Shown piece after piece: positions 1 to 5,652 of a DNA stretch of 6,436 bases. Positions within the stretch are counted from its first letter, which is position 1; the number at the start of each line of letters is the position of its first letter. The position numbers and the translations under genes were made by a program. The stretch spans positions 1 through 6,436 of the forward strand of contig URJC01000149.1 of the NCBI GenBank assembly GCA_900548135.1, read 5' to 3'. This DNA comes from an uncultured Odoribacter sp. Its GTDB lineage: Bacteria; Bacteroidota; Bacteroidia; Bacteroidales; Marinifilaceae. The notes beneath the pieces were generated by a model. It was not told the DNA's origin. It searched no databases and saw only the letters and a program-made list of their open reading frames with translations.

Positions 1-286
1 TAATACAAAAGAGAATCCCCCAGAAAATATGGGAGAGAAATATCCATACTCCTCCGATGAAAAACCAGATGATGTTCATTAGGGTAGATAAACAACCGTG
101 AGGTGATTCTTTGTGTATTATTTCGCTACCAAAAGGCCAAAGAGCAAGCAGGCCCAGTTTGATGGTTTGTAGTCCGAAAGGGATGCCAATGATTGTAATG
201 AATAGTCCGATACTTGAGATAAAATATTGCAGGGCAACAATTATTCCTCCGAAAATTAACCAAATGATATTACCTAATATTTTCAT
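1..286 (-). CDS. yccF: YccF-domain inner membrane protein (partial, C-terminus off the left edge)
   Basis: No ORF with a stop is visible because the gene leaves the window, but the minus strand is open from an ATG at 286 to base 1, giving 95 codons. The protein is very hydrophobic. Residues 6-14 (NIIWLIFGG) are followed by a segment up to about residue 33 and the motif IGIPFGLQTIKLGLLALWPFG (split about 33-53), which is diagnostic of the YccF family (DUF307). A second copy of the repeat starts at residues 71-79 (NIIWFFIGG), matching the family's tandem-repeat build; the second IGIPFG block should lie beyond the edge. Family members are usually about 120-150 residues, so some 30-50 residues are missing. 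The family sits in the inner membrane and its function is not established. It is transcribed away from the operon that starts at 445. Start choice: the first ATG after the candidate promoter, and the conserved N-terminal repeat begins directly after it. Confidence 0.88.
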   Translation of the reverse strand, partial: MKILGNIIWLIFGGIIVALQYFISSIGLFITIIGIPFGLQTIKLGLLALWPFGSEIIHKESPHGCLSTLMNIIWFFIGGVWIFLSHIFWGILFCI

Positions 287-321
287 TGTATTTTAAGAAA
301 ACATGTTTTTATATGGTATGG

Positions 322-341
322 CAAGATAATGGTTATCTTTG
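322..341. promoter_or_regulatory. Dyad with divergent -7 boxes between yccF and the redox operon
   Basis: AAGATAA (323-329), a 3-base spacer, and TTATCTT (333-339) form a perfect 7-bp dyad. Its outer ends make TATCTTTG (334-341) on the plus strand, an exact match to the Bacteroides -7 consensus TAnnTTTG, and TATCTTG (328-322) on the minus strand, one T short of consensus. On the minus strand an ATTG lies about 20 bases upstream in the -33 position, and a start near 315 would give yccF a leader of about 28 nt. The plus-strand box has only a weak T-rich -33 partner. The dyad could be an operator acting on both directions, or chance in AT-rich DNA. Confidence 0.35.
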
Positions 342-383
342 ATATACACAATAGAAAAAATAGCAGGTAAAATTATACTGATT

Positions 384-415
384 TTTAGCATGGTTTTGAA
401 AAATTCATATCTTTG
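384..415 (+). promoter_or_regulatory. Candidate Bacteroidota-type promoter of the S-component/DUF362/polyferredoxin operon
   Basis: TATCTTTG at 408-415 matches the Bacteroides -7 consensus TAnnTTTG exactly. TTTA at 384-387 lies 20 bases upstream, close to the -33 TTTG element and at the usual spacing. Transcription would begin near 421-423, which leaves about 23 nt before the ATG at 445. It also places the alternative GTG start at 415 outside the transcript. A single match of this kind has a fair chance of being random in AT-rich sequence. Confidence 0.4.
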
Positions 416-444
416 TGAGTATAAAAACATTAAATAGATTGAAA

Positions 445-940
445 ATGATGATAGTATCTCAATTTCGTCAGGTGAACCTTTCGGTTGCAAATGTACGGAC
501 GTATGTATTCGCAGTGTTTTTTGTATCAGGGAATATTATTTTCCCTCAACTTTGTCATTTGATTCCTGAGGGAGGAAAGATTTTGTTGCCGATTTATTTC
601 TTTACTTTGATTGCAGCTTACAAATTTGGATTGAAAGTTGGTTTGTTGACGGCAATATTATCGCCTTTATGTAATCATGTCCTGTTTGGTATGCCACCCT
701 TGGCAGTATTACCGGTGCTGCTGGTAAAATCTTCTGTTTTGGCTGTTGTTGCGGCCTGGGTTGCCGGCAAGACAGAGCAACTGTCTTTGTTGCATATTGC
801 ATTGGTGGTATTGGCTTATCAGGGCATTGGCCACTGAGTGGAGTGCGGCACTGCAAGATTTCCGTTTGGGATATCCGGGGATGCTTTTACAGGTGATTGC
901 AGGTTGGGGTTTGTTAAAGTGCCTGGCAAAGTACAGTTGA
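445..940 (+). pseudogene. ECF-transporter S-component-like membrane protein, split by a 1-base frameshift
   Basis: Reading from the ATG at 445 gives a hydrophobic protein with about five to six membrane segments. Motifs include GNIIFPQLCHLIPEGG, LLPIYFFTLIAAYKFG and LLTAILSP, followed by LFGMPPLAVLPVLLVKS. This pattern fits the Bacteroidota 'ECF transporter S component' family: membrane subunits that bind a vitamin or other small ligand for an energy-coupling factor transporter. The frame stops at TGA 835-837 after YQGIGH. The next frame (+1) carries the missing C-terminus, TEWSAALQDFRLGYPGM to KCLAKYS, ending at TGA 938-940. Removing one C from the CC at 831-832 restores YQGIGTEWSAAL and one ORF of about 164 residues. 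No EcfA or EcfT gene is in the window, so a ligand cannot be named. A GTG at 415 would add 10 residues, but it overlaps the -7 box, so 445 is preferred. First gene of the operon, 31 nt before the DUF362 gene. It may be a true pseudogene or a sequencing error. Confidence 0.72.
829..837 (+). other. Frameshift site and premature TGA in the S-component gene
   Basis: Frame 1 reads GGC CAC TGA here, ending the first fragment. Dropping one C at 831/832 gives GGC ACT GAG TGG (G-T-E-W) and runs on into the conserved QDFR..GYPGM tail. The shift is +1. The codon before the stop (CAC) cannot re-pair well with ACT, so this lacks the features of a programmed prfB-type site. Confidence 0.6.
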
Positions 941-971
941 TTGTGACCTCAAAGACTGAATACTAAATTCT

Positions 972-1910
972 ATGGACCGACGTGAATTTTTAAAGACACT
1001 GGCGTTGACAGGTGTTGCTGCTACTTTGAAATGGGATGGAGTCATGGATGTTATGGCGCAGACAGTCTCCGGTACTTCGGCGGGATGTGATCTGGTTGCA
1101 GTTATGGGAGGAGAACCGGCAGAGATGTTCCGGAAAGCAATTACAGAATTTGGTGGGATAAGCCGATTTGTAAAAGCCGGGCAGAAAGTAGTGGTGAAGC
1201 CGAATATAGGCTGGGATAAAATTCCCGAGTTGGCTGGAAATACTAATCCGGAATTAGTTACTGAGATTATCCGGCAATGTATTGCTGCCGGAGCTAAAGA
1301 AGTGGTTGTTTTTGACCACACCTGTGATGATTGGCGTAAATGTTATAAAAACAGTGGCATAGAAGATGCTGCGAAGGCTGCCGGGGCAAAAGTTATGCCT
1401 GCACATGAAGAGTCATACTATCGTGAAATTACTTTGCCCCGGGCAAAGAGCCTGAAAACGGCTAAGGTACATTCAGCAATCCTGGATTGTGATGTATGGA
1501 TCAATGTGCCTGTATTGAAAAATCACGGTGGGGCAAAAATGACGATTGCAATGAAAAATCATATGGGAATTGTTTGGGATCGCGGATTTTTCCATCGCAA
1601 TGATTTGCAGCAATGTATCGCTGATATTTGCACAATCAGCAAGCCGGCAGTGTTGAATGTGGTGGATGCTTACCGGATAATGAAAACAAATGGACCGCGT
1701 GGTAAGTCAGCAGCTGATGTCGTATTGACTAAAAGTTTATTTATGTCACCGGATATTGTTGCCGTAGATACGGCTGCAACAAAGTTTTTTAATCAGGTGG
1801 AAAAGATGCCTCTTGAGGTTGTTGGGCATTTAGCCAGAGGAGAGGAACTTAAAATTGGTACGATGGATATCAATAGTCTGAATGTGAGACGGATAAAGAT
1901 GAATAATTAA
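972..1910 (+). CDS. DUF362 domain protein with twin-arginine signal
   Basis: A 312-residue protein. The N-terminus MDRREFLKTLALTGVAATL has the twin-arginine pattern (RR at 3-4, FLK, short hydrophobic stretch). The mature part probably starts after about residue 29-34, so the protein is likely exported folded, perhaps with a bound cofactor. The rest is a DUF362 domain: VVVKPNIGWD (73-82), TNPELVTEIIRQC (91-103), GAKEVVVFDHT (107-117), WINVPVLKNHGGAKMTIAMK (176-195) and DIVAVDTAATKFF (261-273). The family is widespread and often sits with or is fused to ferredoxin domains; its reaction is not established. This copy has no ferredoxin CxxCxxC cluster of its own, but the next gene supplies six. 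Spacing is 31 nt after the S-component gene and 83 nt before the preferred start of the polyferredoxin gene, all on one strand, so an operon is likely. Start choice: the ATG places the RR motif directly at the N-terminus. Confidence 0.87.
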   Translation: MDRREFLKTLALTGVAATLKWDGVMDVMAQTVSGTSAGCDLVAVMGGEPAEMFRKAITEFGGISRFVKAGQKVVVKPNIGWDKIPELAGNTNPELVTEIIRQCIAAGAKEVVVFDHTCDDWRKCYKNSGIEDAAKAAGAKVMPAHEESYYREITLPRAKSLKTAKVHSAILDCDVWINVPVLKNHGGAKMTIAMKNHMGIVWDRGFFHRNDLQQCIADICTISKPAVLNVVDAYRIMKTNGPRGKSAADVVLTKSLFMSPDIVAVDTAATKFFNQVEKMPLEVVGHLARGEELKIGTMDINSLNVRRIKMNN

Positions 1911-1993
1911 GACTGTGAATGATCGGTTATGATAGGCCTATAGACGATATCCATAATAATCTGATAACTTGCAATCCAATTTGTGTGTATGGT

Positions 1994-3511
1994 ATGTTGA
2001 GGAAAATACGTATTTTATTTGCAGGGGTCATAGGAGCTATGATTACCTTTTATTTTCTTGATATGGCCGGATTGACTGCGGGATGGCCTAATTGGGCGAG
2101 GTTACAGTTTGTCCCGGCATTGCTTTCGGGGAGTTTTGTTGTATTGATTGCTTTGCTTTTGGTGACTGTGCTGTTTGGACGGATTTATTGTTCAGTTATT
2201 TGCCCGTTGGGGATCTTTCAGGATGTAGCAGCTTGGGTGGCTAAGAAAATGAGCCGTAAAAAACATTATAGTTATAGTCCTGAAAAACGGGGGTTGCGTT
2301 ATGGAGTATTGGGTGTTGTGATCGTATCATTTTTTATAGGGGTAACTGTTTTATTGAGCTTAACGGATCCTTATAGTGCTTATGGGCGAATGGTTGTAAA
2401 TGTATTGCGGCCGTTGTATTTGTTCGCTAATAATTTATTGGCCTGGGGTTTCAATAGTTTTGGAAATTATACTTTTTACCATATGGATATATATGTCTTG
2501 AGTGTATCTTCTTTTGTGGTGGGTGTAATTACTTTTGTCCTGATTACCTTTCTGGCCTGGCGTTATGGGCGCACGTGGTGTAATACGGCTTGTCCGGTGG
2601 GTACATTGCTGGGATTTTTGGCCCGTTATTCGGTATGGAGGGTGCAGATTGATGCACAAAAATGTGTAAAATGCGGTTTATGCGAGCGGAAATGTAAAGC
2701 TGGGTGTATAGATAGCAAGTCTAAGAAAGTAGATCATAGCCGTTGTGTGGATTGTTACAATTGTCTGTCTGTTTGTCATTATCATGCCCTTAAATATAGT
2801 CCGGTTTGGAGGAAGCCGGGGTATATTCCGGAAGAAAAAGTGGATATTTCAAAACGGCAGTTTCTGTCTGCGTGGCTTGCCTTGTCTTTGGCTGTTCCTG
2901 GAAAAGTGTTTGCCCAAGGAGAAGCTAAGGTGAAAAATAATAAATCTTGGCAAAAGAAACATCCTTTGAGTCCTCCGGGGTCACAGAGTGCCGGGCATTT
3001 GCTGAATCGCTGTACGGCTTGTCATTTATGTGTGGCCAAATGTCCTTCTCACGTGCTCAAACCTGCTTTTATGGAGTATGGCCTTGCAGGAATGTTGCAA
3101 CCCAAAATGGATTTTGAACATGGTTTTTGTAATTTTGATTGTACTGTTTGTGCCGATGTGTGTCCGAATGGGGCTTTGCTTCCTCTGACCAAAGAAGAAA
3201 AACATCGGTTACAGTTGGGAAGAGTTGTATTTGTCCGGGAAAATTGTATCGTACATACGGATGGGACTAGCTGCGGAGCTTGTTCTGAACATTGCCCGAC
3301 TCAGGCGGTAAGTATGGTTCCTTATAAAAACGGTTTGACCATTCCATCCGTTAATCCGGACATATGCGTCGGATGCGGTGGATGCGAGTATGTTTGCCCC
3401 GTCAGGCCTTTCCGGGCCATTTACATCGAAGGAAATCCTGTGCATAAGCAGGCAAAAGCTTTTGCAGAAGCAGAAAAAAAGGAGGTTATCCTGGATGATT
3501 TTGGCTTTTAA
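1994..3511 (+). CDS. NapH-NapG-like fused membrane polyferredoxin (six predicted 4Fe-4S clusters)
   Basis: With the ATG at 1994 the protein has 505 residues. The ATG at 1919 would add 25 residues without family-like character, whereas MLRKIRILFAGVIGAMITF is a typical start. Residues 1-190 hold about four to five membrane segments and two CxxxCP motifs (C66/C70 and C196/C200), as in NapH/NosR/CcoG-type quinol dehydrogenases. Two 4Fe-4S motifs follow (C224, 227, 230, 234 and C251, 254, 257, 261). Residues 286-308 (SKRQFL, then a hydrophobic run to VFAQG) look like an internal Tat-like signal. The C-terminal part resembles NapG: LSPPG, CTACHLCVAKCP (C340-C350), CNFDCTVCADVC (C379-C390), the ENCI..C..C..CP cluster (C418, 427, 430, 434) and CVGCGGCEYVC (C458-C468). 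Inferred role: passing electrons from quinol across the membrane to an exported partner. No nap reductase genes are present, so the acceptor is unknown; the DUF362 protein is a candidate partner. Confidence 0.85.
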   Translation: MLRKIRILFAGVIGAMITFYFLDMAGLTAGWPNWARLQFVPALLSGSFVVLIALLLVTVLFGRIYCSVICPLGIFQDVAAWVAKKMSRKKHYSYSPEKRGLRYGVLGVVIVSFFIGVTVLLSLTDPYSAYGRMVVNVLRPLYLFANNLLAWGFNSFGNYTFYHMDIYVLSVSSFVVGVITFVLITFLAWRYGRTWCNTACPVGTLLGFLARYSVWRVQIDAQKCVKCGLCERKCKAGCIDSKSKKVDHSRCVDCYNCLSVCHYHALKYSPVWRKPGYIPEEKVDISKRQFLSAWLALSLAVPGKVFAQGEAKVKNNKSWQKKHPLSPPGSQSAGHLLNRCTACHLCVAKCPSHVLKPAFMEYGLAGMLQPKMDFEHGFCNFDCTVCADVCPNGALLPLTKEEKHRLQLGRVVFVRENCIVHTDGTSCGACSEHCPTQAVSMVPYKNGLTIPSVNPDICVGCGGCEYVCPVRPFRAIYIEGNPVHKQAKAFAEAEKKEVILDDFGF

Positions 3512-3541
3512 TTCTACTTTTAAGAAAATAGTGTTTATTGA

Positions 3542-5230
3542 TTAGCTCAGCTCTCCTGTGGATTTTAGTTTTTCGCTTCTTTCCAGTGCTTTATGGATAT
3601 CACTGCAAATATTTTCTTCGCCGATTGTTGCTGCGAGGCCTGATTTCTGCAATGCATCATGTACCCGTTCATTGACTCCGGAGAGTATGATTTTTATTTT
3701 TTCTTTGGCAGAAAGGCGGTAAAGGCTTTCCAGGTTGTGTAAACCGGTAGTATCCATAAAAGGAACTTTACGCATGCGGATTATGCGAATCAGGGGTTTG
3801 TCGCCGATAGTTTTCATGCATTCGTCAAATTTATTGGCAACACCGAAGAAAAACGGACCATCAATTTCATAAACTTCGACTCCTTTCGGGACCATCAACT
3901 TTTCTTCTTCGTGGTAAATTTCACCTTCATGTGACAGGTCGAGGTGATCTTTGGATACTGTGATCCGGGTCACTTCGCTCATTCGTTTCATAAACAACAC
4001 CAGTGCCAGTAGGAGTCCAATTTCGATTGCAATGGTCAGGTCAAAGATGACTGTCAATAAGAAGGTGGTGAGCAATACAGCTACATCTGATTTTGAGTTT
4101 TTCATCAGCGACTTGAAGGTTCGCCATTCACTCATATTATATGATACAATGACTAACACTCCGGCCAGACAAGCCATCGGTATATGTTTTGTCAAGGGGC
4201 CTAAAAAGAGCAGGATGAGTAATAACACAACGGCATGGATCAGTCCTGCTACCGGGGTTTTTCCGCCATTGTTGATGTTGGTCATGGTACGGGCAATGGC
4301 GCCTGTAGCCGGTATTCCTCCGAAAAAGGGTACTAGTATATTGGCAGCTCCCTGGGCAATTTATTCTGTATTTGAATTGTGTTTTTGACCGGTGACTCCA
4401 TCAGCAACTGTTGCGGATAATAATGACTCGATTGCTCCCAGAATGGCGATTGTAAAAGCAGCCGGGAGTAGTTGGTTGACTGTATTGATATTGAATGCAA
4501 GTCCATTGGGAGTGGGAAGGCTGGCATTGATCTCAAACCGGTCCCCAATTGTTTCCAAGCCTGTCATATTCAGATGATGGCGTAAAAGGTAACTAACAAT
4601 GGTCATAACGATGATCGCTATCAGCGAACCGGGTATTTTTTTCGAAAATTTAGGTGTGATGACGATGAGGAGGATGCTGCCTATGCCGACAGTTAAAGCA
4701 ATCCAGTTCGTACTGTTAAAATGCTGGAAATAAGCGATCCACTTTGAAATGAAATCTGCCGGCACTGTTTCCATCGTTAAACCAAATAAGTCCTTGATTT
4801 GGGTTGTGAAGATGGTAAGGGCAATTCCACTTGTGAAACCGACGACGATGGGATAGGGAATAAAGCGGATAATCGTTCCTAGTTTGAATACACCCATCAA
4901 TACCAGCATAATCCCGGCCATTACTGTGGCTATAGCCAGTCCCTCAATGCCATATTGTTGAATAATTCCATATACGATGATAATAAATGCACCGGTAGGT
5001 CCTCCGATCTGTACGCTGCTACCTCCCAGAAATGAGATGATAAAACCAGCGATGATGGCTGTGATTAAGCCTTGTTCCGGACTAACTCCTGAAGCAATAC
5101 CAAAAGCAATGGCCAAAGGTAAGGCAACAATACCCACTATAATCCCGGCCATTAAGTCGGCAACGAATTTTTCTTTATTGTAATTTTTAAGGGTGTCAAA
5201 CAATACCGGTTGAAAATCAATATGTTTCAT
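3542..5230 (-). pseudogene. SulP-family anion transporter with STAS domain, interrupted by one in-frame stop
   Basis: The ATG at 5230 opens a frame that reads to 3542 with only one stop, TAA at codon 290 (4363-4361). Read through, it is 562 codons, the normal length for SulP. The N-terminal part has the SulP signature GIIVGIVALPLAIAFGIASG (residues about 29-48), GGSSVQIGGPTGAF (69-82), and IPYPIVVGFTSGIAL (124-138). The conserved NSNTE-[stop]-IAQGAAN block follows, then GGIPATGAIARTMTN and TPVAGLIHAVVL. The cytoplasmic STAS domain occupies about residues 430-555, including VYEIDGPFFFGVANKF and FMDTTGLHNLE. SulP proteins carry sulfate, bicarbonate or dicarboxylates; the substrate cannot be set from sequence. 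As written, the gene gives a 289-residue fragment without the last membrane segments and a 247-residue ORF from an internal ATG at 4285. One change, TTA (Leu) to TAA, explains it. It converges on the polyferredoxin gene with 30 bp between the stops. Confidence 0.85.
4361..4363 (-). other. Premature TAA stop in the SulP gene
   Basis: On the minus strand the codons around this point read AAT TCA AAT ACA GAA TAA ATT GCC CAG GGA. SulP homologues usually have a leucine here (NTELIAQG). TTA to TAA is a single transversion, and the frame is unchanged on both sides. Confidence 0.8.
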
Positions 5231-5259
5231 ATTCTAAGGTACATTTTTATAACAGACGG

Positions 5260-5267
5260 CAAAATTA
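5260..5267 (-). promoter_or_regulatory. Candidate -7 box of the SulP gene
   Basis: On the minus strand this reads TAATTTTG, an exact TAnnTTTG match, 29 bases upstream of the ATG at 5230. A start near 5253 would leave a leader of about 22 nt. No good TTTG is seen at the -33 position, so support rests on the -7 box and its distance. Confidence 0.4.
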
Positions 5268-5445
5268 TAAAAAAAACTTAAATAATCCACAGGGACGGAG
5301 ATTTTGGTTTATTTCTAAAAAAATACCGGTTTACTACTTTTGAGGCAGGTTCCCTTCTGACAAAGACAGGGCTTTTTTAGTAGAGTTAGATAGAATTGAA
5401 ATGATAATTATTGATTTTTAAGATAAATATTTGTAAGTAATCACA

Positions 5446-5463
5446 ACTCTTGTGAACAAGAGT
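5446..5463. repeat. 18-bp palindrome (8-bp arms, 2-bp centre)
   Basis: ACTCTTGT, then GA, then ACAAGAGT: the arms are perfect reverse complements. It lies about 190 bp upstream of the exonuclease/helicase gene and about 215 bp upstream of the SulP gene. As DNA it looks like a binding site for a dimeric regulator. As RNA it could fold into a 7-bp stem with a TGAA loop, but no T-run follows, so it is not a standard terminator. Confidence 0.55.
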
Positions 5464-5549
5464 ACACTTTGTTTCAATAAGCGATGTAATGTAGATATAT
5501 AAAAAGAGTAAAAAACGAAAATTTTAATAGATCCTTTGGTTTTATAATT

Positions 5550-5557
5550 TAACTTTG
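5550..5557 (+). promoter_or_regulatory. Candidate -7 box of the exonuclease/helicase gene
   Basis: TAACTTTG matches TAnnTTTG exactly. A start near 5564 would give a leader of about 90 nt containing the inverted repeat at 5608-5646. The only clear TTTG upstream (5535-5538) is just 11 bases away, shorter than the usual spacing of about 20, so the -33 part is unsupported. Confidence 0.35.
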
Positions 5558-5607
5558 TAAATGGAATTGAGTTGTTATATCAAAATAACAATAAGAAATC
5601 ATGCAGA

Positions 5608-5646
5608 TATATAATAAATCCATATCATAAAACAACTTATTATATA
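5608..5646 (+). repeat. 10-bp inverted repeat in the leader of the exonuclease/helicase gene
   Basis: TATATAATAA (5608-5617) and TTATTATATA (5637-5646) are perfect reverse complements separated by 19 bases. The second arm ends 6 bases before the ATG at 5653. In RNA the arm would cover the ribosome-binding region, though an all-AU stem is weak. It could also be a protein binding site. The low-complexity composition makes chance more likely than for a mixed sequence. Confidence 0.45.
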
Positions 5647-5652
5647 GAATAC

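Larger units (their letters stand above)
5231..5652. other. AT-rich divergent intergenic region (422 bp)
   Basis: No credible gene lies between the SulP and exonuclease/helicase start codons; both strands hold only very short ORFs. The stretch is markedly more AT-rich than the genes. It holds promoter-like boxes facing both genes, an 18-bp palindrome and a 10-bp inverted repeat, listed separately. A TACTTTTG box at 5335-5342 on the plus strand, with a weak TTTC 19 bases upstream, could be an additional start point far from any gene, or chance. No tRNA end, direct-repeat pair or transposase remnant is visible that would mark an integration boundary. Confidence 0.7.

Noticed and set aside
111..296. 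Plus-strand ORF of 61 codons
   Set aside because: It is antisense to the YccF gene, whose motifs are clear on the other strand.
293..490. Minus-strand ORF of 65 codons in the divergent promoter region
   Set aside because: It overlaps the start of the S-component gene and both candidate promoters, has no recognisable family motif, and is not needed to explain the region.
829..837. Programmed +1 frameshift joining the two halves of the S-component gene
   Set aside because: The P-site codon CAC does not slip well onto ACT, and no Shine-Dalgarno-like stimulator precedes the stop. A one-base insertion or sequencing error is simpler.
914..1321. Minus-strand ORF of 135 codons
   Set aside because: It is antisense to the DUF362 gene and has the low-complexity look of a shadow frame.
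1932..1941. 10-bp palindrome ATAGGCCTAT between the DUF362 and polyferredoxin genes
   Set aside because: It is short, with no promoter box nearby, and if the 1919 start is used it lies inside coding sequence. Chance is a sufficient explanation.
3514..3531. Possible terminator hairpin between the convergent polyferredoxin and SulP genes
   Set aside because: CTA(C)TTTT-AAG-AAAATAG pairs only seven mostly A-T bases with a bulge and has no GC-rich stem, so it is too weak to call.
3951..4388. Plus-strand ORF of 145 codons
   Set aside because: It is antisense to the SulP gene, including the well-conserved STAS junction, and shows no family motif.
5347..5385. CCCT...AGGG stem followed by six Ts, as a small RNA or terminator
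   Set aside because: The stem is only 4 bp with a 12-base loop, too unstable for a rho-independent terminator, and the orphan -7 box before it has poor -33 support.
5601..5630. Nine-codon leader ORF (MQIYNKSIS) before the exonuclease/helicase gene
   Set aside because: Such mini-ORFs are common by chance in AT-rich leaders; it shows no codon runs typical of attenuation and no supporting ribosome-binding signal.
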